Source: Pedobacter schmidteae (lineage in GTDB: Bacteria; Bacteroidota; Bacteroidia; Sphingobacteriales; Sphingobacteriaceae). Taken from it: DNA of 64,000 nucleotides. Positions 34,937 to 44,106 of this stretch are shown piece by piece. The stretch is from the NCBI RefSeq assembly GCF_900564155.1, contig NZ_LS999839.1:679097-743096 (forward strand). The letters are read 5' to 3'. Under the pieces are notes generated by a model that did no database searches, had not been told where the DNA came from, and saw nothing but the letters and a program-made list of their open reading frames with translations. A program made the position numbers and the translations under genes. Positions within the stretch are counted from its first letter, which is position 1. Each line of letters opens with the position of its first letter.

Positions 34937-35020
34937 CCACTAATTTACGGAGATGTGATGGGCTTTGCACATTTGCAGCACAGTAAAAAACACAAACCCG
35001 CAAACAAAATTATTCACAAG

Positions 35021-37789
35021 ATGAAGTCAATTTTACAAGTTCTTTTATGCTTAATATTAAGTGTAGCCACGGCAAAAGCGACAAGCTTAAAGGGCTACGT
35101 TTACGACCAGAAAACCGGAGAAGCCCTGGTGGGTGCATCCGTACATCTGGAACATACAGATAAAACGGTATTGACCGGTCTGGATGGCTCCTTTGAGATC
35201 AAACATCCCAAAGCCGGAAGCTTTACCTTAAAAGTATCTTATCTGATGTACAAAACATTAACAAAACAGATCGAGATACTTAAAGAAGACAATCCTTCGG
35301 TAAAAATCTACTTATCAGAAACAAAGGATAAGGAATTGAGCGAGGTGGTCATTTCTGTCAAAGGAGATGGCAGTTCAGAAAAAACAGCCCGCCGGATTGA
35401 ACAAAAAGCATTGCAGCTAGTCAATGTGGTATCAGGTCGCGCCATAGAAGTCTCGCCCGATTTAACGGTAGCCAATGTAGTACAACGGGTGTCGGGTATT
35501 TCCATCGAAAGAAGCAGTAGTGGCGAAGGGCAATATGCTATTGTGCGGGGAATGGACAAGAGGTACAACTATACTCTTGTAAATGGGGTGAAAATTCCAA
35601 GTCCGGACAACAAGTACCGTTATGTGCCATTGGATATTTTCCCTGCCGAATTAATGGAAAGGCTGGAGGCATACAAAACCCTGACCCCAAACATGGAGGG
35701 TGATGCCATAGGTGGTGTGGTAAACATGGTAATGAAGGATGCTCCAGAGAAATTGCAGGTTAATGCAAACCTAGCAGCCGGATATAGCCAATTGTTTATC
35801 GACCGTAATTTTATGGGCTTTGATGCCTCTGGAATCAATTATAAATCACCTTATGAAATCAACGGAAAAGCATACAAAGCAACACCTTCAGATTTTACCC
35901 AAGGCCCCATTGATTATACATCAAAACACCCTGCACCCAATGTAGTGGGTGGCATATCTATCGGCAACAGGTATCTAAACAACAAGCTTGGCATTTTACT
36001 GGCCGGAAGCTATCAGAACAATTACAGAGGTGCAAATAGTGCTTTCTACAATTCGTTGGTTGTATCGACAGATAAGATGGGCAGGATTACGAGTAAGGAG
36101 GAAAGGCAATACTCGGAACACAACAAGCGATATGGTGCACATGCAAAATTAGATTATCTGTTTAATCAAAACCATAAACTAAGCTTTTATAGTGCCTATG
36201 TAGATTTAAGCAGCGAGCAGCTGCGTGATGCCAAATCAATTGACTTCAGCAGCGGTTATGAGCCCGAAAAAGGCAATGGAAAACTGAATTACGCTACCCG
36301 ATCCAGACTGACTGAACAACAGATTTACAACAGTACCTTACAGGGAAATCACCAGTTCCTGTCCCAAAAGCTGAAGATCAACTGGTCGGCCGTTTATTCC
36401 TTTGCAAAAAATGCTGTACCTGATCAAAATAACATCAATATCCTGGGCGTACGCGAAAATTTCATTGACAGGCGCACTTACGCTCCGGCGATAGGCGATG
36501 CTTATACCCACCGTTGGGAGCGCAATACGGAGGAAGACAAAGCCGGATATCTTGATGTTTCGTACCCTGTAACCATTGACGGCACAAAAGTAGAATTTGT
36601 CGCGGGCGGGATGTACAGAGACAAGCAGCGCAGTAACTTTTTCAATCAATACACCCTTACCGCTACCAATCCAACGGCATTGTATGGTACAGATTTTAAC
36701 AAATACACAGAAATCGAGTGGACGGTTAAAAACCAAACAGGTGCGGTGGACAATGCACTAACTTACAACGCCTCTGAAAAGCTGGCTGCCGGTTATGGCA
36801 TGTTTACCCTTACCGCAAAAGATTTGCAACTAATTGCCGGACTACGTATAGAGCACACCGATCAGGGCTATAAGATGTTGTTTCCCGCCGCCGAACTACG
36901 TCCTGTTGGCAGCCAGGTATATACCGATTACTTACCCAGCCTGAACCTTAAATACAAATTGGCAGGTAAACAACAACTGCGTGCATCTTACTTCCGGTCT
37001 TTAAACCGCCCTGGTTTTTACGAACTGGTTCCAGGAACAGGATTGATTCAGGATGACTACAAAGAAAAAGGCAATCCTGATTTAAAACGTGCAACGGCCG
37101 ACAACTACGATTTGCGCTATGAGCTGTTCCCGAACGGGAACGATCAGTTACTGGTAGGAGCATTCTATAAAGACATCAAAAATCCTATAGAATACAGCTT
37201 TCAGGCCGATCCTGTCCGTCCGCAAGACACCTATTATCTGCCAGGAAATTTTGGGAACGCACGCAACTACGGACTGGAAGTAGATTATATCAAATTTGTG
37301 CACAAGTTTGGTGTAAAGGCCAACTATACCTATACCCATTCCAGCATCACTACACCAAAAAGCTATAGAACAAGGGATGAAGCAGGAGATTTGCGGACCT
37401 TCCAGACCAACCAGACGCGTCCTTTATATGGGCAGTCGGAACATATCGCAAATATCTCATTATTATACAAAGGAGGAAAAACAGGTTTTGATGCGCAGCT
37501 GGCCGCCGGCTATACCGGACCACGTATCCACACCGTTTCCCAGTTTTTAGACAATGATTTGTGGCAACAGGGTTTTGTACAAATGGATGCTTCTGCCGAA
37601 AAGAGATTTAAAAATAACCTTAGCATTTTCATCAAGGCCGGCAACCTGTTAAACACGCCATCAAAGCTATTTTTAAAAGGCACCAATCCCAACAATTCGG
37701 GTTTAACGACCGAGTTTGACGGAAAAACGCTGATCCGCGCGGACTACTACAAACAAACCTATCTATTGGGCGTACGCTATAAAATTTAA
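35021..37789 (+). CDS. TonB-dependent outer membrane receptor of the phytase locus
   Basis: A 922-residue TonB-dependent receptor, not SusC-type. A signal peptide (MKSILQVLLCLILSVATAKA) is followed by a carboxypeptidase-regulatory-like domain (LKGYVYDQKTGEALVGASVH), a plug domain (NVVQRVSGISIERSSSGEGQ, then YAIVRGMDKRYNYTLVNGV) and a barrel ending LLGVRYKI. The in-frame ATG at 34928 would place 31 residues before the signal peptide, overlapping the Pho-box-like sites, so 35021 is preferred. The next two genes (6-70 bp gaps) encode a beta-helix lipoprotein and a beta-propeller phytase, a pairing seen in other phytate-using bacteria, so it may import phosphate esters or inositol phosphates. Substrate is inferred. 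Confidence 0.92.
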   Translation: MKSILQVLLCLILSVATAKATSLKGYVYDQKTGEALVGASVHLEHTDKTVLTGLDGSFEIKHPKAGSFTLKVSYLMYKTLTKQIEILKEDNPSVKIYLSETKDKELSEVVISVKGDGSSEKTARRIEQKALQLVNVVSGRAIEVSPDLTVANVVQRVSGISIERSSSGEGQYAIVRGMDKRYNYTLVNGVKIPSPDNKYRYVPLDIFPAELMERLEAYKTLTPNMEGDAIGGVVNMVMKDAPEKLQVNANLAAGYSQLFIDRNFMGFDASGINYKSPYEINGKAYKATPSDFTQGPIDYTSKHPAPNVVGGISIGNRYLNNKLGILLAGSYQNNYRGANSAFYNSLVVSTDKMGRITSKEERQYSEHNKRYGAHAKLDYLFNQNHKLSFYSAYVDLSSEQLRDAKSIDFSSGYEPEKGNGKLNYATRSRLTEQQIYNSTLQGNHQFLSQKLKINWSAVYSFAKNAVPDQNNINILGVRENFIDRRTYAPAIGDAYTHRWERNTEEDKAGYLDVSYPVTIDGTKVEFVAGGMYRDKQRSNFFNQYTLTATNPTALYGTDFNKYTEIEWTVKNQTGAVDNALTYNASEKLAAGYGMFTLTAKDLQLIAGLRIEHTDQGYKMLFPAAELRPVGSQVYTDYLPSLNLKYKLAGKQQLRASYFRSLNRPGFYELVPGTGLIQDDYKEKGNPDLKRATADNYDLRYELFPNGNDQLLVGAFYKDIKNPIEYSFQADPVRPQDTYYLPGNFGNARNYGLEVDYIKFVHKFGVKANYTYTHSSITTPKSYRTRDEAGDLRTFQTNQTRPLYGQSEHIANISLLYKGGKTGFDAQLAAGYTGPRIHTVSQFLDNDLWQQGFVQMDASAEKRFKNNLSIFIKAGNLLNTPSKLFLKGTNPNNSGLTTEFDGKTLIRADYYKQTYLLGVRYKI

Positions 37790-37821
37790 CGCATTTGATC
37801 ATTCATCATAAAAGAAAAAAA

Positions 37822-39075
37822 ATGAAAGCAAAACAACTGTTCATCTACCTGGCTCTGTTTATGGCCATCTCTACAGGTTGCGAAAAGGCCAATGTCAATG
37901 TCGATCCTGATACTGGAAGTGGCTCAGCTATTGGAGAAGTCTCTGGTGTATGGAAAAGAGGCAGCACACAGCACATCACCGGCGATATCATTATCCCGGA
38001 AGGACAATCGCTGACCATAGAGGAGGGCGTAACCGTGATTATGGATAGCCAAACTAAACCCGAAATTATTGTAAAAGGTAATTTGTATGCAGAAGGTACA
38101 GCAGCCTTCCCTATCAAATTTACGGTTAACGAAGCATTAAGGACTGAAGAAAACAAATTTGGCCGCTTATGGGGAGGAATTTTGGCGGCCCCAAGTTGTT
38201 CGGAACTCCTGCTCAATTATGCCATTATCGAATACGCAGGTGCAACCACTTCTGATGCCTCTACCTCTGTAAAACAAAAGCTATACAAGGGAAAAGCCGG
38301 CGAGAACCTTCCTGCCCTTTGGTTCGCCAATGTAAATGGCAAGCTCGTGGTTACCAATAGCATTTTTAGAAACCTGCAGGAAGACTGTACCTATATTGAA
38401 GGCGGAAAAATCATTTTTGCCAATAACCAGTTTTATACTACAGGTCTAACCGGCGGCGAAGCTATTAACTTTAAGTCGGGCTGTCTGGCTGATGTGGCTT
38501 ACAACCTGGTATACAGTACCAATACCAATGCACTAAAATTGTCTAACAGTGGCGACAGAACTCCGCAAGCCTATATCGTAGTGTACAACAATACCATGAT
38601 CAATACCGGATGGCGCCGACCGACGGCCAAAGGAGGCTCTATCTGGGTTGAAGCCACCGTAAGGGTAACTATATTTAACAATATGTTTGCCAATACCCGT
38701 TTTGGAATAAAACGCGACACCAAAGCCCCGGAAGATTCCAGATCACTATTTGGCAACAATCTGTATTACGGGTACAACCAGACAATAGTAGATCAGTTTC
38801 AACCGACCAAAGAAATTATTGCAGGAACCAATGATGTGATCGGAAAAACTGCGGGCGATAATGATCCTAAATTTGTAAATTATCCATTAAATACGGACGT
38901 CAACAATGCGAGTTTCAATACCACATGGAACTTTCGTTTATTGGCAGGTTCGCCGGCAATAGGTAAAGGAAAAACAGACTTTGTACGCCACCATGCAAGT
39001 GGCCTGGTACTAAATGGAACAACCTATACCTCACCTGAGCCATCCGGTTTTATAGGTGCTTTCGGCATTAATTAA
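37822..39075 (+). CDS. Parallel beta-helix lipoprotein
   Basis: A 417-residue lipoprotein with lipobox ISTGC (Cys20). The start at 37822 follows from the signal; an in-frame ATG at 37795 adds nine basic residues. The body is a run of right-handed beta-helix turns with Asn/Gly-rich strands (ITGDIIIPEGQSLTIEEGV, GKLVVTNSIFRNLQEDC, IVVYNNTMINTGWRR, RVTIFNNMFANTRFG) and ends LNGTTYTSPEPSGFIGAFGIN. No catalytic residues were recognised. It sits between the TonB receptor and phytase genes and may be an outer-membrane binding or accessory protein of that system. Function unknown. Confidence 0.85.
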   Translation: MKAKQLFIYLALFMAISTGCEKANVNVDPDTGSGSAIGEVSGVWKRGSTQHITGDIIIPEGQSLTIEEGVTVIMDSQTKPEIIVKGNLYAEGTAAFPIKFTVNEALRTEENKFGRLWGGILAAPSCSELLLNYAIIEYAGATTSDASTSVKQKLYKGKAGENLPALWFANVNGKLVVTNSIFRNLQEDCTYIEGGKIIFANNQFYTTGLTGGEAINFKSGCLADVAYNLVYSTNTNALKLSNSGDRTPQAYIVVYNNTMINTGWRRPTAKGGSIWVEATVRVTIFNNMFANTRFGIKRDTKAPEDSRSLFGNNLYYGYNQTIVDQFQPTKEIIAGTNDVIGKTAGDNDPKFVNYPLNTDVNNASFNTTWNFRLLAGSPAIGKGKTDFVRHHASGLVLNGTTYTSPEPSGFIGAFGIN

Positions 39076-39145
39076 AGCCATAGTTTTTAGCAGTCTATAA
39101 GCAATAACCCTATTTTAAACAACAACCTATACAAAATACCTTTTA

Positions 39146-40222
39146 ATGAATAAGCTCCATTTAATGACCGGCCTTGCCGCATCAGTCTTGTTTTTTATTA
39201 CTGCTTGTAACCAACAGCAAGCAGTGTCCCCCTTGGCGGTTAAGCCACTATACACTACCGAACCTGTTCAGTTTGATTCAGATGATCCGGCCATATGGGT
39301 AAATCCGTCCGACAGCACTCAATCGCTCATCATTGGTACGGATAAAGATGAAAACGGCGCCCTCTTTGTTTTTGATCTGAAGGGAAAAATTATAAAGGAT
39401 AAAACCGTGAAAGGGCTAAAACGCCCCAACAACGTGGATATTGCCTATGGCTTAATGCTGGGTGGGAAAAAAGTAGACATTGCGGTAACTACCGAAAGGA
39501 TGACCCACAAGCTCAGGGTATTCTCTTTGCCCGACATGCAGCCCATAGACAATGGTGGCCTGCCTATTTTTGAGGGAGAAAACGACGAAATGTACCGTGA
39601 TCTGATGGGGATTGCCATGTATACGGATAAGCAAGGCCGCATTTATGCCATTGCAGGCCGAAAAAACGGGCCCACAGCAGGCGGTTATTTATGGCAATAC
39701 CTGCTGGAAGACAATGGCGTGGGGCAGGTAAAAGCTACCTTGAAAAGGAAATTCGGCAAGTATAGCGGCAAAAAGGAAATCGAATCAATAGCTGTAGACA
39801 ATGAGCTGGGCTTTGTTTACTATTCTGACGAACAGTTTGGTGTAAGAAAATACCATGCCGATCCGGAAAAAGGGGACCAGGAGCTGGCACTATTTGCCAC
39901 AACAGGTTTTAAGGAAGACAATGAGGGGATCAGCATTTACAAAACTTCCGATAGCACAGGCTATATCCTGGTATCCGATCAGGCTGCCAACCATTTCCAG
40001 GCATTTAGTCGCGAAGGAAGTAAAGAAGATGCGAACAAGCATGTCCTGATTACAAGTATTCCTGTATCAACTAACAACAGCGATGGCTCTGATATTTATT
40101 CCAAGCCACTGAACAATGATTTTAAACACGGAATTTTTGTGGCCATGAGTGATGACAAGACATTTCAGCTTTACCGATGGGAAGATCTGGCCGGAGCAGG
40201 AAAACTGAAAGTCAATCGATAA
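39146..40222 (+). CDS. Beta-propeller phytase, lipoprotein
   Basis: A 358-residue enzyme that removes phosphate from phytate using calcium. It is a lipoprotein (ITAC, Cys21). The beta-propeller phytase landmarks are visible: DSDDPAIWVNPSDS near residue 46, IIGTDKDENGALFVFDLKGK, KRPNNVDIAYG, KEIESIAVDNELGFVYYSDE, FKEDNEGISIY and YILVSDQAANHFQAF. Acidic clusters that bind Ca in the family are retained. As a lipoprotein it would act at the outer membrane, next to the TonB receptor. Last gene of a three-gene unit, followed by an inverted-repeat element. Expression under phosphate limitation is expected but not shown. Confidence 0.93.
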   Translation: MNKLHLMTGLAASVLFFITACNQQQAVSPLAVKPLYTTEPVQFDSDDPAIWVNPSDSTQSLIIGTDKDENGALFVFDLKGKIIKDKTVKGLKRPNNVDIAYGLMLGGKKVDIAVTTERMTHKLRVFSLPDMQPIDNGGLPIFEGENDEMYRDLMGIAMYTDKQGRIYAIAGRKNGPTAGGYLWQYLLEDNGVGQVKATLKRKFGKYSGKKEIESIAVDNELGFVYYSDEQFGVRKYHADPEKGDQELALFATTGFKEDNEGISIYKTSDSTGYILVSDQAANHFQAFSREGSKEDANKHVLITSIPVSTNNSDGSDIYSKPLNNDFKHGIFVAMSDDKTFQLYRWEDLAGAGKLKVNR

Positions 40223-40248
40223 TCTATTAAGTCTGTCCAAAAAAGGTT

Positions 40249-40371
40249 CATTAGTTATCCTGAATTTTTCAGTAGCTCACACATGCTATTGTGGGATACT
40301 GAAATAAACGGCGCAGCCCTCTTGAAGACAAGTTTCAATGGAAGCTACTGAAAAATTCAGGATAACGAATG
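40249..40371. repeat. 123-bp miniature inverted-repeat element
   Basis: The left arm 40249-40277 (CATTAGTTATCCTGAATTTT...) and right arm 40343-40371 are complementary over 29 bp with one mismatch. The 65-bp centre has no coding potential. Its right half resembles 6002-6069. The element sits between convergent genes (phytase and AsmA-like) and may double as a bidirectional terminator. It resembles a MITE or REP/RAYT-type unit; no transposase is in the window. Confidence 0.75.
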
Positions 40372-40390
40372 TAACTAAACACAACAACTT

Positions 40391-42196
40391 TTATTTGTGC
40401 TTTTTTAAACGCTCAGCCCTGCGCTTTTGACGTTCCTGCCTATCGGCCTTCATACGGTTAAATTTGGCAATCTGTTCTTTAACCTTCTGTTCTTTTTGCG
40501 GAGTAAGCCCAACGCTATATCGAATCCCCTGAAAAAGGGTTTTCCATATAAAATTAAAAAAAGAAGCTGTGGGTACCCTTTCCTTTAAAATAGGTGCAGT
40601 AACAAACACGCCATCATTGTCGGGATTATCAGAATTGATGATCATTGCATTGGCAAGGAACGACATGAGCCCCTGTTTTACCAAGCGGTCCTCTCCTTTT
40701 ACCTTTTTAAGCAGGGCTACAGAAAGATCGTTATAAGCAAAGTTCAAGGTTCCTTTAGCCAACTTATCGTTGGCTTCAATATCAAATGCCAGTTTTTTAA
40801 TACTGCCCTTATTAAATCTAACCAGGCCAAGCGGTTTGGTAATCCGATTGAACATTCTTGCTTCCATTCCCTGAAGCGCTCCGGAATAAGAAAAAGCCCC
40901 ATCTTCGGCCGTAAGATTGAACTTAAAATTTACGTCCAGCTTACCAGCTCCCATCACGAAAGAATTCAGATTGGCCACCATAAAATGATTTTTAGCCAGG
41001 GCTTTCTCCACATTGGTCAAATTGCTGATGCTACCCGACGTGTGTTCAAAAGTAATGATCCCTTTATTTTTTCCCTCCTTATCAAACTCCCCATAGCTAA
41101 TGTCCACATCATTTACATTCAATTGCTCAATATTTAACTTACCTTTTGCTTTTTGCAACAATTGATGAGGGTATCGACCGGTTTTATCAATTATTCTTTT
41201 AGGCAACGTGTTGTTGTATACCACGGCCACCATACCATTGGCTATATTCATTTCTTTGGCGACCAATTCCTGCTTTAATACGTAAAGTGGCAAATTGATT
41301 CCGTTAAGGCCAATATTGCTCAGCTGTATGCTATATCTATCGGTGGCATAACCTAAGGTACTGCCAAACAACTGTTCGGTGTAACGGGGTTCAACATTAA
41401 AACTTTTAATATTTAGCTTGCCCGATGAGGCCGTAAAATCAAGCTGGTTCAGTTTAATGTAATACAAGCTATCGGGAGTTGGATAGGTGTAATTGTTCAG
41501 GTTAATCACCACATCCTTCAGCAGGTAAAGCCTGCTGCGGTCCATTGCCGAATGCGAATCGATAAGCCAGTCTTTCAGCGTCACGTTCAGGTGATCCATT
41601 TTATCAATTTCAGGCTTAGCCACATTGTTGTTATCGATATAGGTAAAGCTGGCATTTTTAAATTCGATCGTCTCAATCCTTAGTTCTTTCAGGTATTTCG
41701 AAATATAATCATATGGCGATTTTTGGGGCTGCGGCAGCTTACCTTCATTAAACTCAAATTGCCTGTTGGTCATTTCAACACAGGGGTTATCAAACAACAG
41801 CAAATCAATATTAAGCCTTTTTTCCCGCCAAAGCCTCCAGGGATGAAAATTTCGAACCGCCAACTTTTTGAGTTTGATATAATACAGGTTATTGGGGGCC
41901 TTTTTAGTGGCAATCATCCGTTGATAAACTGCCGTATCGGGAATAATTTTGACATTAGTTAAAGAAGAAATCCCGGTAAGAACATTGATGCTGACATTGG
42001 AAAATTCTATTTGATAAAGGTTGTCGGTGGTTTTCAAAAACAGCTCCTTCACCTCTGCAGTGATAACAGGTTTGAGCTTCATACCAAGATACCAGGTTAA
42101 AGCAGACAACAATACAACGACAAACAGCAAAGCTGCCACAAACCATTTTAGGACAATATATTTTTTTCCAACATTTACGGCCATAGGCAACAGCAT
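40391..42196 (-). CDS. AsmA/DUF748-like membrane-anchored periplasmic protein
   Basis: A 601-residue protein with one N-terminal transmembrane anchor (FVAALLFVVVLLSALTWYL, about residues 19-37) and a large periplasmic part with AsmA/DUF748-like repeats of beta-strand sequence (IEFSNVSINVLTGISSL, LGLVRFNKGSIKKLAFDI). It ends with a basic tail (DRQERQKRRAERLKK). It is paralogous to the upstream gene (same anchor, same IPDT and KKL motifs) and 41 bp from it. AsmA-like proteins are implicated in envelope biogenesis and lipid traffic; no specific role can be given. M1 or M5 may be the start. Confidence 0.8.
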   Translation of the reverse strand: MLLPMAVNVGKKYIVLKWFVAALLFVVVLLSALTWYLGMKLKPVITAEVKELFLKTTDNLYQIEFSNVSINVLTGISSLTNVKIIPDTAVYQRMIATKKAPNNLYYIKLKKLAVRNFHPWRLWREKRLNIDLLLFDNPCVEMTNRQFEFNEGKLPQPQKSPYDYISKYLKELRIETIEFKNASFTYIDNNNVAKPEIDKMDHLNVTLKDWLIDSHSAMDRSRLYLLKDVVINLNNYTYPTPDSLYYIKLNQLDFTASSGKLNIKSFNVEPRYTEQLFGSTLGYATDRYSIQLSNIGLNGINLPLYVLKQELVAKEMNIANGMVAVVYNNTLPKRIIDKTGRYPHQLLQKAKGKLNIEQLNVNDVDISYGEFDKEGKNKGIITFEHTSGSISNLTNVEKALAKNHFMVANLNSFVMGAGKLDVNFKFNLTAEDGAFSYSGALQGMEARMFNRITKPLGLVRFNKGSIKKLAFDIEANDKLAKGTLNFAYNDLSVALLKKVKGEDRLVKQGLMSFLANAMIINSDNPDNDGVFVTAPILKERVPTASFFNFIWKTLFQGIRYSVGLTPQKEQKVKEQIAKFNRMKADRQERQKRRAERLKKHK

Positions 42197-42237
42197 TTGT
42201 TTAGCTCAATATACAATTATTGCAACGGTTAAGCTTA

Positions 42238-44031
42238 TTAATCCGTTTTTCTTTCATCTTTATCTTTTTTGTTCTTGTTTTTTCGTTCCTGCTTTTTATC
42301 GGCTATCTTTTCCATAGCTTCTTCAGGCGTTTTTACCGGAACCGCACCTAGTCCTACAATTTCCCGCATCCCTATAAAAACGCTTTTCCACATCAGGTTA
42401 AAAAAGGATGCAGCAGGCGTCCGTTGAAAAGTCACATTTGCAGTACGTACAGCTTCTCCATTTGTTGGATTGGCGTCTTTAATCAACAGACTATTGGCCA
42501 AAAATGACAAGAAGCCTTTTTTTGTCGGCGCAGCTCCCGCCTCGCCTTCTTTCAACAACTTAATTTTAAGATCGGTATAATAAAAATGAACCCTGCCCGA
42601 AGATCCCCTGGCATTGGCTAAAATATTAAAATCGGCCTTTTGCATTTGTCCGCTTTCAATTTCTACCAATCCCATATTTTTTGCCATAGGATTTAACACC
42701 CGCATATTCATGGGCGCAACATTTCCATTATAGCTAAAGGCCGCATCTTTATCCGTCAGGTTAAAATTAATCTGTACATTAATACGACTGGTTTTCATGA
42801 CCATTGCCGTAAGGTTGGCAATTGCATGATTGTTTTTGGCCAACTTTACCGTATCGTTGGTTACATTCAAAATGTTACCGCTCAGGTCTTGAAAATAAAC
42901 TGTTCCACGTTTCTGACTGATGGGATTGTATTCTGTATAGGCTACATCCACGTTATTCAAAATTACTGTGTCTACAATAGCTGATACAGGCAAACGTTTC
43001 AAAGCTACATGCGGAAAGTTTTTTACCTTATCAAAGCCCGGAGGAGGGGGCAATTCCCTATTCACAAAGATGTTTACTTTTGCAGGTCCAATTTTTAAAG
43101 CGCCTGCACGCAAGTCACCTTTGGCATTTAATAGTGCAAAATCCACTTGAGAAAAGCCGATTTCATTAAACTTCAGGTCGTACCTATCTTTACCATACTT
43201 ATATCTGCGCGAAAAAGCCAGATCGGGGTACATAGGAATCACTTGCACGCCTTTTACTTTTATAGATTGCTGAAGTGCCGATCCATTAACCGTATCCACT
43301 TTCATGGTATACATTTTATCCTTAGTCAGGGCCTTATATCCGGTCAGCTCAAAACCGATATCCTTTGCATAATAATATCTGCTGGTGTCAAACTGCGTAA
43401 GGGAGTCAACCCGAAAATCATTGGCATATAAGCTCAAATGTTTTACAGAATGGAGCTTCCTGGCATTATCACCGTTGATATAATCAAAATCTGCATCTAC
43501 AATTTTGATCGAATTCACATCAATGGACCTTATCCTGTTTGAGATGAGCTGGTATAAAGTCTGGTCCTCTTTAAGCATTTCGGGCCGTTTCTCTACTTTA
43601 TAATGGATCATATTGATGGATGGATTATCCAGCACAATGGCTTTTATATTTATTTCTCTTTTAAAATAGGCAGTTAGCAAACCTATTCTGTTCAGCTGCA
43701 ATTTTTTAAGCCTTACCTGAAAAATATTTGCTGGAGCCACCCTTAACATTTTAAGCTTATTGTATACAACAGTGTCCGGAATTAATGACACATCGTATAA
43801 GTTTGCGCTTCCTGTCAACAGATTAAAACCGATGTCTTTAAAATCTAGCTTGTACAACCCAAAAGAACGGTTGTACACACCATCTTTAAGTTTTTGAGCG
43901 ATCATAGGCTTCCATCTGATCAGGAATACCGTTAAACCTCCGCCTAGTAATAATAGCATTACTAAAAGGGCAATTACCCACTTTTTTAACCTATACTTAC
44001 CGGATTTGTTTTTGTAGAGAAACATTTTCAT
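42238..44031 (-). CDS. AsmA/DUF748-like membrane-anchored periplasmic protein, paralogue
   Basis: A 597-residue paralogue of the 40391-42196 product. The N-terminal anchor is WVIALLVMLLLLGGGLTVFLI (about 18-38), then LDFKDIGFNLLTGSANLYDV (first repeat) and further AsmA-like strands, including GLVEIESGQMQKADFNI. The C-terminus is strongly basic (KKQERKNKNKKDKDERK). The two proteins share the order of blocks throughout, including ASFFN-LMWKS near the end, but are clearly diverged, so the duplication is old. An ATG at residue 3 is an alternative start. Confidence 0.8.
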   Translation of the reverse strand: MKMFLYKNKSGKYRLKKWVIALLVMLLLLGGGLTVFLIRWKPMIAQKLKDGVYNRSFGLYKLDFKDIGFNLLTGSANLYDVSLIPDTVVYNKLKMLRVAPANIFQVRLKKLQLNRIGLLTAYFKREINIKAIVLDNPSINMIHYKVEKRPEMLKEDQTLYQLISNRIRSIDVNSIKIVDADFDYINGDNARKLHSVKHLSLYANDFRVDSLTQFDTSRYYYAKDIGFELTGYKALTKDKMYTMKVDTVNGSALQQSIKVKGVQVIPMYPDLAFSRRYKYGKDRYDLKFNEIGFSQVDFALLNAKGDLRAGALKIGPAKVNIFVNRELPPPPGFDKVKNFPHVALKRLPVSAIVDTVILNNVDVAYTEYNPISQKRGTVYFQDLSGNILNVTNDTVKLAKNNHAIANLTAMVMKTSRINVQINFNLTDKDAAFSYNGNVAPMNMRVLNPMAKNMGLVEIESGQMQKADFNILANARGSSGRVHFYYTDLKIKLLKEGEAGAAPTKKGFLSFLANSLLIKDANPTNGEAVRTANVTFQRTPAASFFNLMWKSVFIGMREIVGLGAVPVKTPEEAMEKIADKKQERKNKNKKDKDERKTD

Positions 44032-44106
44032 ACTATGGCACTAACAATTTCGGCGCCACAATCTTTGTTCTAATGCATTATCTGGTTTTAAAATCGATAA
44101 ACAACC

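Noticed and set aside
34928..35020. Upstream extension of the TonB receptor to an ATG at 34928
   Set aside because: It would place 31 mostly polar residues before a standard signal peptide and overlap the repeated regulatory-looking sites; the ATG at 35021 starts the signal peptide directly.
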